This document shows, piece after piece, positions 25,408-34,118 of a stretch of 48,850 nt of DNA. Both the position numbers and the translations under genes were made by a program. The notes under the pieces are model-generated. The model saw only the letters and a list, made by a program, of their open reading frames with translations. It was not told the origin of the DNA and searched no databases. Where the stretch lies: assembly GCA_033813635.1 (NCBI GenBank), contig JAPXRI010000016.1, forward strand, positions 1-48,850, read 5' to 3'. The DNA is from JAPXRI01 sp033813635. GTDB taxonomy: Bacteria; Bacillota; Clostridia; Oscillospirales; QAMX01. Position 1 is the first letter of the stretch, and every line of letters begins with the position of its first letter.

Positions 25408-26685
25408 TCAATATCCGGCCCGACGCTTGTCCGCCTCTCCGCGATTGCTCCGCTTTCTGCCATTCGGGCCGCGGGTTTCGCGGCGGCCGGCCTGTTTTGG
25501 CTCACCGGAGGGCTCCGAATCTCCGGATTCGGTCAGAGGATATGGGTGATATTCCACCGGGATTAGACGTTTTTCCGTCAGTTTTTCAATCTCTTTCAGA
25601 AGCTTTTTTTCAGGTTCGTCGCAGAACGATATTGCCGCGCCGCCAAAGCCCGCGCGGCCGGTCCTGCCGATGCGGTGGACATAAGCCTCCGGAACTTCGG
25701 GCAAATCGTAGTTGATTACATGTGACAGCTCGATAATATCAATGCCCCTCGACACGATGTCCGTCGCGACCAAGACACGGGACTCGCCCGATTTAAACCT
25801 TGCAAGAGCGCTCTGGCGAGCTGACTGCGACTTATTCGAATGGATAACCTCGCAGCCGATGCCGGAGGACTGCAGGTCCTTTGCTATTTTATTAGCCCCG
25901 TGCTTGGTCCTTGAGAAAACAAGGGCCGAAGCGATTTCGCTGTCTTTCAGAAGGTACAGCAAAAGCTTCGTTTTATTGGCTTTATTGACAAAATAAACGC
26001 TTTGACTGACGGCGTCAACCGTGGAGGCGACGGGCGTCACTGCCACCTTAACCGGGTCCGACAGTATCCTCCGGGTGAGCTTTTCGATTTCCGCCGGCAT
26101 GGTCGCCGAAAACAGCATCGTCTGTCTTTTTGCCGGCAGTCTCGATATGATCTTCTCCACATCGTGCAAAAAGCCCATGTCGAGCATGCGGTCAGCCTCG
26201 TCGAGCACGAAACAGCAGACGTCCCGAAGGTCCACATAGCCCTGGTTCATCAAATCAATCAACCGGCCCGGTGTCGCCACCAGAACGTCGACCCCGGCCT
26301 TCAGCAGCTCCACCTGGGGGTTCTGGGATACTCCCCCGTAAACAACCGCGTACTTAAGGCGTAAAAACGAGCCGTAGCTTAAAAAACTCTCGCCTATCTG
26401 CGCGGCCAGCTCTCTTGTCGGCGTCAGCACCAGCGCTTTAATCGCTCTCCGCCCGTAAATCTGAGCTTTTTCCTCCCGTGGCTTTTGCATGTTTTGCAGC
26501 CGTTGGATTACCGGGACGGCGAATGCGGCGGTCTTCCCCGTACCCGTCTGGGCGCACCCGAGCAGATCCCTGCCGGCGAGAAGAGGCGGAATCGCCTTCC
26601 GCTGAATGGGCGTCGGCTCCCTGTACCCCTCTTTATCCAATGCCCTGAGTATCGGGTCTATTATATTCAGTTCTTTAAATGTCAT
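25408..26685 (-). CDS. DEAD-box ATP-dependent RNA helicase, RhlE type
   Basis: A 425-residue helicase with all core motifs: Q motif (REPTPIQRKAIPPLLAG), motif I AQTGTGKT (45-52), VATPGRL, DEAD box (VLDEADRMLDMGF), SAT (LFSATMP), and in domain 2 ATDIVSRGID and HRIGRTGRAG. A short basic C-terminal tail rich in Arg, Gly and Lys fits non-specific RNA binding. It unwinds short RNA duplexes in ribosome assembly or RNA decay, probably in adaptation to cold or stress. GAGGAG lies 12 bases before the ATG. Confidence 0.93.
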   Translation of the reverse strand: MTFKELNIIDPILRALDKEGYREPTPIQRKAIPPLLAGRDLLGCAQTGTGKTAAFAVPVIQRLQNMQKPREEKAQIYGRRAIKALVLTPTRELAAQIGESFLSYGSFLRLKYAVVYGGVSQNPQVELLKAGVDVLVATPGRLIDLMNQGYVDLRDVCCFVLDEADRMLDMGFLHDVEKIISRLPAKRQTMLFSATMPAEIEKLTRRILSDPVKVAVTPVASTVDAVSQSVYFVNKANKTKLLLYLLKDSEIASALVFSRTKHGANKIAKDLQSSGIGCEVIHSNKSQSARQSALARFKSGESRVLVATDIVSRGIDIIELSHVINYDLPEVPEAYVHRIGRTGRAGFGGAAISFCDEPEKKLLKEIEKLTEKRLIPVEYHPYPLTESGDSEPSGEPKQAGRRETRGPNGRKRSNRGEADKRRAGY

Positions 26686-26738
26686 TAATTGGGTTTTCTC
26701 CTCTAAGTCAATTTGCTTTCAATTATTGTTGTGCGGTT

Positions 26739-27380
26739 TTACAGCAATTCCCCGTAATCTCTGATAAGCAAATCGGCGGCGGCTGTGATCTTTTCAATAT
26801 CGTTTTCGGAATGCCTGTCGTATACGGCTATTGTGAAAAAATGCCCGGCCTTCGCGCCGGCTATTCCCTGGTAGATATCTTCGAAAACCGCGCACTCCTC
26901 CGGCAAAAGGTTTAATTTCTCCGCGGCCTTAAGGTAAACATCCGGGTGTCCCTTTCCTTTCCCCACCTCGCTGCTGGTTGCGAAAGCGTCAAACAGCCCC
27001 AAAACGCCGTTGTTTTTCAGCGCCGGAACGAAAAGGGCTTCTTCCGAGGCTGTCGCGAGCGCAAGCTTTACCCCTTTACTCTTCAGAAAGCTAAGGTACT
27101 CCTTTGCCCGGGGCTTTAGGGAGATATCGTTTTCATAGGCTTTTTTTGTCATGCCGTGCCACTCGCGGACGATATCGTCCGGGTTCTCGTCAAGCCCGAA
27201 ACGCGTTATCGTGTAAACCGCCGCCTCGCGGAACCCGAGCGGCTTGACCGCGTTTTCATAATCCTCCGGCACCTTTATCCCCCGTGCGCCGAGAAACTCC
27301 GCGTCGATAACGCTCCACACGTCCAGCGAGTCAAGCAGAGTCCCGTCAAGATCGAAAATCGCACCTTTAAAATCAAACAT
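26739..27380 (-). CDS. HAD-superfamily phosphatase (beta-phosphoglucomutase-like)
   Basis: A 213-residue protein. Motif I FDLDGTLLDSLD provides the nucleophilic and acid-base aspartates (about D10 and D12), with a helical C1 cap following. Motif II is ALATASEE, the motif III lysine lies in the GKGKGHPDVYLKA segment, and motif IV is VFEDIYQGIAGAKAG. This is the subfamily of sugar-phosphate phosphatases and beta-phosphoglucomutases. The R/K-rich substrate loop of true beta-phosphoglucomutase is not evident, so a sugar-phosphate phosphatase is more likely. It is transcribed divergently from the solute-binding protein gene. Confidence 0.88.
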   Translation of the reverse strand: MFDFKGAIFDLDGTLLDSLDVWSVIDAEFLGARGIKVPEDYENAVKPLGFREAAVYTITRFGLDENPDDIVREWHGMTKKAYENDISLKPRAKEYLSFLKSKGVKLALATASEEALFVPALKNNGVLGLFDAFATSSEVGKGKGHPDVYLKAAEKLNLLPEECAVFEDIYQGIAGAKAGHFFTIAVYDRHSENDIEKITAAADLLIRDYGELL

Positions 27381-27464
27381 GCCTCATCCCCCGGCCGGCT
27401 ATTCTCTGTCCGCTGCAAGTTTCGCAGAGCTTGAACGCCGGTATAACTTCATGAACCGAACTTT

Positions 27465-27493
27465 ATTGCAGCTTTGCCCCATATTTTTGTCAA
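27465..27493 (-). promoter_or_regulatory. Possible promoter of the HAD-helicase-MYG1 series
   Basis: On the minus strand a perfect TTGACA (27488-27493) is followed after 17 bases by TGCAAT (27465-27470), a 4/6 match to the -10 consensus. Confidence 0.5.
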
Positions 27494-27539
27494 GGAGCTT
27501 ATAATTATAGATATATAACTAAAATTCGACAAAATAGAA

Positions 27540-27568
27540 TTGACACTGAAATGTTAGGGTGCTATAGT
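27540..27568 (+). promoter_or_regulatory. Promoter of the solute-binding lipoprotein gene
   Basis: TTGACA (27540-27545) and TATAGT (27563-27568) are 17 bases apart, giving a leader of about 93 bases. Confidence 0.8.
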
Positions 27569-27630
27569 TGCATCATGGCCCGAATAGTGTTATTATTTCC
27601 CGATATTTCTCTGCGTTTTGCTTTAGATTA

Positions 27631-27648
27631 TTTGCCCATAAGGGCAAA
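27631..27648 (+). promoter_or_regulatory. Leader inverted repeat before the solute-binding protein
   Basis: TTTGCCC, ATAA, GGGCAAA is a perfect 7-base inverted repeat ending 20 bases before the start codon and just before the AAAGGAG binding site. It may be an operator or an RNA hairpin near the ribosome binding site. Confidence 0.4.
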
Positions 27649-27667
27649 CAATAGAAAGGAGAATTCG

Positions 27668-29053
27668 ATGAAACGGCACCGCATTTTAGCATTAATCCTT
27701 ACGGTCGTAATCACCCTCGTGTTGTTCGCCGGATGCGGCGGAACCGGAGAAAAGGAAACAACAGAGACGAGCGCCACCTCGGCGCCTGCCGCCACGACGG
27801 AAAAGAAGCTTGACCTTGAAGGCTATGAACTGATAATTCGCAGCCCATGGGTAACCGAATGGCAGCCGGACACCGCCACCTCCCTGGGAAACGAGCTCAA
27901 CGAAAAGTACGAAAGCATTCAACAGGAGTATAATTTCACGCTTAAGCTGGATACGCTCGAAGACAGTTACGAACCGCTGATGGCGGAAATCCTCAGCAAC
28001 AAGTATACCGCCGATATTTACGACATCAAGACCGACAAATCGCTCCCTCTCGGCATGAAGGGTCTGCTGGTCGACTGGGCTTCCGAAAGAATGAAGGACT
28101 TCGGAATCGACGTGAACGACGAAACCCTGTTCAATATTTATCTCTCGAAGCTCTCCGTTATCGGAGATAAACAATACGGCTTACAGGTCGCTTCGCAGTA
28201 TTATCTGCCGCAGTTCGGTTACGGCATCATGTTCAACAAATCGCTCGCCGCCTCAAAGGGCGTAACCGCAGACTCGCTGTACCAGTCGGTGAGAGACGGC
28301 AAGTGGAACTTCTCGGCATACCTTGATCTCGCCGATAAATTGTCCTCGGATACTAACGGAGACGGCGTAGTTGACATCTATTCCGCCGGCGGCGGAGACA
28401 ACCCCTACGGCGCCGAGGTCTATCTCGCGGGCGGGGCCCCGTTCACGTTCAGGGACGGCAAGTGGGTATATACGCTTAACGAGGCCAAGAGTATAGACGG
28501 GCTCGAATTCATGCAGGAAGTATTCTATAAATCCCGCACAAGGTTTACCGGTGGTGCCGGCACCTCAAGGGAGATGTTCAGAGACGGGACCTGCGCAATG
28601 CTCTGGGCCGCAGGCTTTTATCTCAGCAACGACGTGATAAAGTCCTGCACGTTCGATTTCGGTCTGCTCCCGATGCCGAAGGGCAACAAAATGGACCACT
28701 ATGTCGATGTAATCTCCACGCCGAGAATTCTCACGATGATGTCCGCCAATGTCAACCCAAAAGCCGTCGACGCCTTTAAGCTCTGGTGCAGCGTTATGAA
28801 CAACGAACAGGGCTGGAAGGACTATATGCTGAACGAAGCACTGAGGGGAGATCAGCAGGCTTTCGAGATGGTCACGGAGTACATTATGCCAAACACCGTT
28901 TTAAACACTTCATCCTTAAGCGGTGAGTCTGGCAAAATATTCGACGACGAGCTTTTCCCGAAAATCCGCACCGGAGAGATGACCCCCTCTCAGGCTGCCG
29001 AGTCTCAGAAAAACGTCCTTCAGGGGATTATTGACAAGCAATTCGGCCAATAA
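27668..29053 (+). CDS. ABC-transporter solute-binding lipoprotein, orphan
   Basis: A 461-residue lipoprotein of the extracellular solute-binding family 1 type (carbohydrate class). The lipobox is LFAGC (Cys about 23), followed by a Thr/Ser/Ala-rich linker and the binding domains, with YGIMFNKSLAASKGV and MFRDGTCAMLWAAG typical of the group. The start at 27668 has AAAGGAG upstream. No permease or ATPase gene is adjacent, so it must work with a transporter encoded elsewhere or act as a sensor ligand-binding protein. A terminator follows directly. Confidence 0.88.
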   Translation: MKRHRILALILTVVITLVLFAGCGGTGEKETTETSATSAPAATTEKKLDLEGYELIIRSPWVTEWQPDTATSLGNELNEKYESIQQEYNFTLKLDTLEDSYEPLMAEILSNKYTADIYDIKTDKSLPLGMKGLLVDWASERMKDFGIDVNDETLFNIYLSKLSVIGDKQYGLQVASQYYLPQFGYGIMFNKSLAASKGVTADSLYQSVRDGKWNFSAYLDLADKLSSDTNGDGVVDIYSAGGGDNPYGAEVYLAGGAPFTFRDGKWVYTLNEAKSIDGLEFMQEVFYKSRTRFTGGAGTSREMFRDGTCAMLWAAGFYLSNDVIKSCTFDFGLLPMPKGNKMDHYVDVISTPRILTMMSANVNPKAVDAFKLWCSVMNNEQGWKDYMLNEALRGDQQAFEMVTEYIMPNTVLNTSSLSGESGKIFDDELFPKIRTGEMTPSQAAESQKNVLQGIIDKQFGQ

Positions 29054-29094
29054 AAGCCCCGGCGCATTCCTTTTAGCGAAGCTTTAGTCTCGGT

Positions 29095-29132
29095 CCGCCA
29101 AACTACGCTTAGGTTTGGCGGGCTTTATTTTG
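29095..29132 (+). terminator. Terminator of the solute-binding protein gene
   Basis: CCGCCAAAC (29095-29103) pairs with GTTTGGCGG (29113-29121), followed by a T-rich tail. Confidence 0.8.
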
Positions 29133-29188
29133 TTCGCCGAAGGCCGCGTTTGTCGTCACCGCCGTTTCCGGTACGCAGTGCATACCTT

Positions 29189-30307
29189 TTAATACCTTCC
29201 ATATTCGCTTATGGTCTCCATAATAAGCCGCATGCTTTTCAGCAGAGAGCCGTTGTTGATCGAGCCGGCGGTGGTGAGATCGACGCCCCGGATATCGTTT
29301 TCCCTCGCCATTTCGCAGTCCCGCTTCACCTCGGCGACAAGGGCCTTCTCATCGTTGTACATGAACGTAATCGGCGATATGGCGCCGTAGATCGTCGTGT
29401 TTTTCATGTATTTTCTTATATGGGAGATCGTCACCGTCGGCCCGAAGTTGCAGCCTGTCAGGTTGAACCGCGCGAGGATCGGCACAATATGCCCCATCGC
29501 GGAGTCGGAATGCTGGTACCGCCTGTCGCCCGGGTCCGGCGAGAGAGTGTCGAAAACCTTCTGTAAAATCGGCGCGGCAAAAAGCTCGTACATGTCCGGC
29601 GTCAAAAGGCAGCAGTTGTCGTCGCTGAACCCGAAGCCGTGCGGAAAATTCTCCTTTGTATAGCCCGCCTCTTCTATAAAAATCTCCGCGTAGCCGAGGA
29701 TTACCTTGCAGATCGTCTCCGAGAAGCGCTTTGCCAGGTCCGGCTCGTCATAAATCAGGAAAATCAGGTTCTCCGCGCCGTAAATCGAAGTCGCCAGCGT
29801 TACCGGACCCCTTATGCCGCCGAATAACGGCGGCTTTTTACCGTATTTCTCAAAGATGCGTTTCTTTTCGCTCTCCCAGTTCCGCGGCAGGATGAACTCG
29901 CGCAGGTCAAGCCTATCCACCTTGTCTAGCAGCTTCTCAAGCTCCTTCGGCGTAGAACAGCTCTGGGTCAGCCACTCGGTGGTACCGTTGAAAACATACT
30001 TCCCGCCGAAAACCTCGCCGATCCTGCGGTATGCGGGGAATTCACTGTCAGGCTCCGGCAGCTCCTCCCTTAAAAGCTTTCTCCCGACAATTCTCAGAGC
30101 CTTTTCGTTGTATCTCTTGTTGAGCTCTATGCGTCTCTCCCGGGGAAGAGGCCAGAACGGGTTCCCCTCTACCCCGAGTTCCGCGAAAACACACTCGTCG
30201 CTCATTCTGATTCCTAGCGCCACCTGCGGCGCTTTTTTAGAGAAGCACCGTTTCTCATGCGCCAAGGCATCGTCCGCCCAGAATTTTTCAAGGTCAAAAC
30301 CCGTCAC
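29189..30307 (-). CDS. Uroporphyrinogen decarboxylase-fold protein, third copy
   Basis: A 372-residue protein of the URO-D superfamily. It has FGGIRGPVTLATSIYGAENL, a YDEPDLAKRFSE helix, FGFSDDNCCLLTPDMYELFA, then YQHSDSAMGH and FNLTGCNFGPTVT. The cysteine and histidine arrangement differs from both other copies, so the three are not recent duplicates. A GTG start at 30307 is preferred, with AAGGAG eight bases upstream. It converges with the solute-binding protein gene and follows a GNAT gene by 90 bases. Substrate unknown; methyl transfer or decarboxylation are both possible. Confidence 0.78.
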   Translation of the reverse strand: MTGFDLEKFWADDALAHEKRCFSKKAPQVALGIRMSDECVFAELGVEGNPFWPLPRERRIELNKRYNEKALRIVGRKLLREELPEPDSEFPAYRRIGEVFGGKYVFNGTTEWLTQSCSTPKELEKLLDKVDRLDLREFILPRNWESEKKRIFEKYGKKPPLFGGIRGPVTLATSIYGAENLIFLIYDEPDLAKRFSETICKVILGYAEIFIEEAGYTKENFPHGFGFSDDNCCLLTPDMYELFAAPILQKVFDTLSPDPGDRRYQHSDSAMGHIVPILARFNLTGCNFGPTVTISHIRKYMKNTTIYGAISPITFMYNDEKALVAEVKRDCEMARENDIRGVDLTTAGSINNGSLLKSMRLIMETISEYGRY

Positions 30308-30397
30308 GGCTCCCACTCCTTATGTATTTTGTACATTTATTTGAAAGCATTCGTTTCTCTTGTGTTGTTTTCGCATAAACGCCATGGTATAATAATC

Positions 30398-30877
30398 CTA
30401 AATCAGCCTCTTGTACACGCCGGGAGACGAGTCCGGTATCGGCTCGGCCTTCGCGATTTTTCTGTAGTATTCAATCGGTCCCGCGGCGCCGATGATCGCA
30501 TAGCCGTAGCCGAGCTCCCACATGCTCTGCATGCAGCGCAGAAAAAGCAGCGCGCCCACCCCTTTTCCGCGCATGTCGCGTCTGACGCCCGTCGGGCCGA
30601 AAAAGCCGAGCGCGGTGGCGTCATAGCAGGCGAAACCGACGATTTCCCGCTCGCCGTTCACAGCCGCGAAACATGAGACGGGAGTGCGGTAAAAAGCCGC
30701 CGTCGCTTCGCTTGCCCATCCGCCGCCGAACTCCTCGGTTATAAAACTCTTCACCCTGTCAAAATTTGGCGACATCACCCTGACAATTCTGACTCGGTGT
30801 TCCTTTTCCAATTCGCGCTCGCGCTCCGAAAGATCAGAAAAATCGAGCGCATACAGCTTAACCAGCAAATCCCCCAT
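30398..30877 (-). CDS. GNAT-family N-acetyltransferase
   Basis: A 159-residue protein. The acetyl-CoA binding motif A reads GVRRDMRGKGVGALLFLRCM (V-x-x-x-x-RGxGxG/A pattern), preceded by the beta-strand IVGFACYDA and followed by YAIIGAAGPIEYYRK. The start at 30877 has GAGGTG six bases upstream. The acetylated substrate cannot be deduced. It is transcribed divergently from the MutS-type operon, and the AT-rich 30900-30960 stretch in between probably holds its promoter, though several overlapping TATA-like boxes prevent a firm call. Confidence 0.85.
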   Translation of the reverse strand: MGDLLVKLYALDFSDLSERERELEKEHRVRIVRVMSPNFDRVKSFITEEFGGGWASEATAAFYRTPVSCFAAVNGEREIVGFACYDATALGFFGPTGVRRDMRGKGVGALLFLRCMQSMWELGYGYAIIGAAGPIEYYRKIAKAEPIPDSSPGVYKRLI

Positions 30878-31056
30878 ATGACACACCTCGTTTATAATGC
30901 TCCGCAATGATTTATAATATAATAGTATATCATACGTTTACGCCGATATAAACCTTTTATTTCCTTTTCTCCGCAATATTACGGAATGACGCCCGGAGAC
31001 AACCGCGGCTCGTGCCGTTAACTTATGCTTGACTTGCGAAGGGTTGTGATTTTGCG

Positions 31057-32592
31057 ATGGAGGATTTCTTCAGCATCCTGTTTGAAACCCCGGAAAAGGA
31101 AATCCGGACTGCCGACGAGCCCGCGTTTTTCTCGGATCTGAATATCGACCGGATTGTGGATACGATACTGAAAAAAAAGGAGTATGCCGATATCCGCGGG
31201 TTCTACTACACGCCGCTGAAGGATAAAGCCTCCGTCATCTACCGCCAGGATATCATGAGAGCAATCGAGGTCCCTGAGCTCTCGGCCGAAGTGAACGCCT
31301 TCCTTTTCTCCCAGCTCCAGGCGGAACGGGCGTTTGAAAACCACATCCGCACGCACCTTCAGGAGCAGAAAAACAAATGGCTTATGGACGCCGCCTATCT
31401 CTATACAAACTCCGTCCGCAGGTTTTCCGACGCGCTGGAGGCTCAAAAGCCGGCGGCCAGGGGGCTTGCTCTGCTCTCCGGGTATCTCCGCGAATATATC
31501 GGGTCGGAGAGGTTTTTAAATCTCGAAAAGGACGCCCGCGACTGCAGGGACGCGTTTTCATCAATTTATTACAATATAACCTTTGACGTGGGCAGGCTTT
31601 TCTTCAGCTTTGACGAGGAGGAAAACGCCGACCTGATCTCGGCGATCAGGGACACCTTTTCCCCTATCGCCGAATCAAAGTTCGATAATACGCTGAGCTT
31701 TTTTCCGGGAGAGGATTTCAACCCGCTGGAAAAGCTTGTCTGCGCGATCCTGAAGAAGAAATTCCCCGAGCGCTTTGAGCTGTTGTCCGCAGCTGCGGAA
31801 AAACACGGCAATTTCTTTGAGCCCAAGCTTACGCGCCTGACAAAGGAGCTTAAATTTTACACCTCGTTTCTCGAATATATCACGGAACTCCGGCAGGCGG
31901 GGATGAAATTTTCCTACCCCGAGATAAGCGACTCAAAGGAGCTCCGGGTTTGCGGCGGCTATGACTGCGCGCTTGCGGGGAAATACGAAAAACCCGCGGA
32001 GGTCGTCGTCTGCAACGATTTCCGGCTCGAGGGGGACGAGCGCGTCTTCATCCTTACAGGGCCGAACCAGGGGGGCAAGACGACGTTCGCGCGCTCCTTC
32101 GGTCAGATTTTGTATCTCGCCTCGCTCGGGCTGGCGGCGCCCTGCGAGTCCGCGACGGTGCCTCTCGCCGGAAGCATATACACCCACTTCGCGGTGGAAG
32201 AGGACCTCTCCACCCATTCCGGGCGGCTTCAGGAGGAGCTTATACGCTTAAGCGAGATTATGAGGCGCGCCGACGGCGAGAGCGTGCTGATTTTTAACGA
32301 GCTGTTCGCGACCACCACCACCTACGACGCGATCCGGCTGGGCGGGAGAGTGCTGAAGCATATCGGCGAGCTCGGCGCGATCTGCCTCTATGTCAGCCAT
32401 ATCACCGACCTCTGCGACACGCTTCCGGGTTCGGTCAGTCTCGTCGCCGAGGTGGTCTCGCCGGACAATCCGGAGAGAACATATAAGATACGGCGCAGGA
32501 AGGCTGACGGCGAAGCGTACGCCGACTCGATCGCTCGAAAATACGGTCTCTCATACAGGGAGATTATGAAAAGGAAGGGGGCAGCGCTGTGA
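31057..32592 (+). CDS. MutS-type ATPase, first of a tandem pair
   Basis: A 511-residue protein. The N-terminal part resembles the MutS core domain (ADIRGFYYTPLKDK, VIYRQDIMRAIE). A long helical section follows, then the MutS ATPase domain with Walker A GPNQGGKT (335-342), the HFAVEEDL segment, and a Walker B in which the usual DE is NE (VLIFNELFATTT, N414-E415), then VSHITDLCD. It lacks the mismatch-recognition domain I of MutS and the Smr nuclease domain of MutS2, so it is neither. The stop overlaps the GTG start of the next gene (GTGA), so the pair is translationally coupled and probably forms a heterodimer. The ribosome binding site is weak. Confidence 0.85.
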   Translation: MEDFFSILFETPEKEIRTADEPAFFSDLNIDRIVDTILKKKEYADIRGFYYTPLKDKASVIYRQDIMRAIEVPELSAEVNAFLFSQLQAERAFENHIRTHLQEQKNKWLMDAAYLYTNSVRRFSDALEAQKPAARGLALLSGYLREYIGSERFLNLEKDARDCRDAFSSIYYNITFDVGRLFFSFDEEENADLISAIRDTFSPIAESKFDNTLSFFPGEDFNPLEKLVCAILKKKFPERFELLSAAAEKHGNFFEPKLTRLTKELKFYTSFLEYITELRQAGMKFSYPEISDSKELRVCGGYDCALAGKYEKPAEVVVCNDFRLEGDERVFILTGPNQGGKTTFARSFGQILYLASLGLAAPCESATVPLAGSIYTHFAVEEDLSTHSGRLQEELIRLSEIMRRADGESVLIFNELFATTTTYDAIRLGGRVLKHIGELGAICLYVSHITDLCDTLPGSVSLVAEVVSPDNPERTYKIRRRKADGEAYADSIARKYGLSYREIMKRKGAAL

Positions 32593-34118
32593 AGCCGTAC
32601 CTCCTGTACCGCGAGGGCGACAGGCAGTGCCCGGCTCCCGCGAACGAAGCGGATCTGGTCAAGGACCTCAATCTCGACATTATCTACGACGCTATGGCCC
32701 ACGGGGACGAATACATCCGCAATACGGTTTCGCGGATAGTTCCCCGGGCGATCACCGACCCCGGGCTGATCCGGTACCGGCAGGAGATCGCGAAGGAGTG
32801 CATCCAAAACCAGTATGTTATTGAAAAAATGTATAATATCGCCGCCGAAGCCGCGGCGGATACACGCACATACCGCGACTTTACGCGGCCGTCGTACTCC
32901 CAGGTAGTCTCCTCGTCGGCCAGGCTGCGCACCTCCGCCGGGCTATTGGAGCTGCTGGTCGGAAAATTCCGGCAGCTCGTCAACGCAGCGCAGGAGACCA
33001 CTGCTTTTAAATCCGAAGGCCTTGTCGGCTTTTGCGTCCGCACCAACGCCTGCGTCAACGCCGGCTTCTTTGACCGGGCGAGAAAAATCATCGCCGAGCT
33101 GAAAACCGCCGCCGAGAGCGGCGGCATGATGATCGGCGCGTCGGTCGGGAACGGGCTTAAGGGTACCGGCTACAGGCTCAGGCGCGTCTCCGGCGCTGCC
33201 CGCGGGCAGCTCGGCAAAAAACGTTACCGGATTGTCCTGAAGGACTACCTGGTGACCTCAAACGCTAAAGAGGCGGAGGAGGCCGGCTTTGTGCACGCCC
33301 TCCGCGCCGTCAGCTACAGCGTCTCCGCCATTCTGACGTATTTTGACGCCGTCCGGTACGAGCTCGCGTTCTACCTCGGCTGTGCAAATCTGCACAGAGC
33401 GATGGTCTCGCTGGGCATCAAGTCCTGCTTCCCCGAGGTGTCCGGGGCGGAGGAGGAGAAGCTGGGCTTTACCGGGCTCTACGACCTCAGCATCGCGCTC
33501 AAGGATAGATTCGTTCCCGTTTCCAACTCGCTCGAACTGGACGGCAAGCGCCTGATTTTCGTCACCGGCGCAAACCAGGGCGGAAAATCGACCTTTCTCC
33601 GCAGCGTCGGCATCGCGTTTGCGCTGATGCACTGCGGCATGCAGGTGCCCGCGGAGAGTTTTGCGGCAAGTCTTTCCTCCGGAATTTTCACCCATTTCGC
33701 CAGAGCCGAGGACGCGGATATGGAGCACGGCAAGCTCGACGAGGAGCTTGACCGGATGTCCCGGATTGTCAGCGCGCTCTCGCCCCACGCGCTCGTGCTG
33801 ATGAACGAGGCTTTCGCGACCACCACCGAGCGCGAAGGAGCGCTGATCGGCACCGGGATACTCTCGGCTCTGTACGACCTCCGGGTAAGGGTCGTCTACG
33901 TCACTCACCTCTACGAGCTGGCGGACACGTTTTTCATCAAATCGCTTCCGCACGCGGAGTTCCTGCTGGCCCAGAGGCTCGATGACGGAAACCGCTCGTT
34001 CCGCATTCTCCCCGGCAGGCCGAGGGAGACCAGTTACGGCGAGGACCTTTACGACAGGATCATAGGAGCCGGCACAGTGGAATCGGGCAGGCATAATAAG
34101 GAGGATAATAATGCGTAA
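32589..34118 (+). CDS. MutS-type ATPase, second of a tandem pair
   Basis: A 509-residue protein, an ancient paralogue of its upstream neighbour with the same layout: a core-like N-terminus (DLNLDIIYDAM, IRYRQEIAKECI), helical lever region, and C-terminal ATPase with Walker A GANQGGKS (327-334), HFARAEDADMEHGKL, a Walker B again with NE (LVLMNEAFATTTEREG, N406-E407), and VVYVTHLYELADTFF. The Asp-to-Asn change in both copies suggests it is a family trait, not damage. It starts with GTG, overlapping the previous stop, and its end overlaps the next start by eight bases. Its nucleic acid target, if any, is unknown. Confidence 0.85.
   Translation: MKPYLLYREGDRQCPAPANEADLVKDLNLDIIYDAMAHGDEYIRNTVSRIVPRAITDPGLIRYRQEIAKECIQNQYVIEKMYNIAAEAAADTRTYRDFTRPSYSQVVSSSARLRTSAGLLELLVGKFRQLVNAAQETTAFKSEGLVGFCVRTNACVNAGFFDRARKIIAELKTAAESGGMMIGASVGNGLKGTGYRLRRVSGAARGQLGKKRYRIVLKDYLVTSNAKEAEEAGFVHALRAVSYSVSAILTYFDAVRYELAFYLGCANLHRAMVSLGIKSCFPEVSGAEEEKLGFTGLYDLSIALKDRFVPVSNSLELDGKRLIFVTGANQGGKSTFLRSVGIAFALMHCGMQVPAESFAASLSSGIFTHFARAEDADMEHGKLDEELDRMSRIVSALSPHALVLMNEAFATTTEREGALIGTGILSALYDLRVRVVYVTHLYELADTFFIKSLPHAEFLLAQRLDDGNRSFRILPGRPRETSYGEDLYDRIIGAGTVESGRHNKEDNNA

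Noticed and set aside
31029..31057. TTGACT as a -35 box just before the MutS-type operon
   Set aside because: No -10 box lies at the right distance before the ATG; the promoter is probably further upstream but was not resolved.
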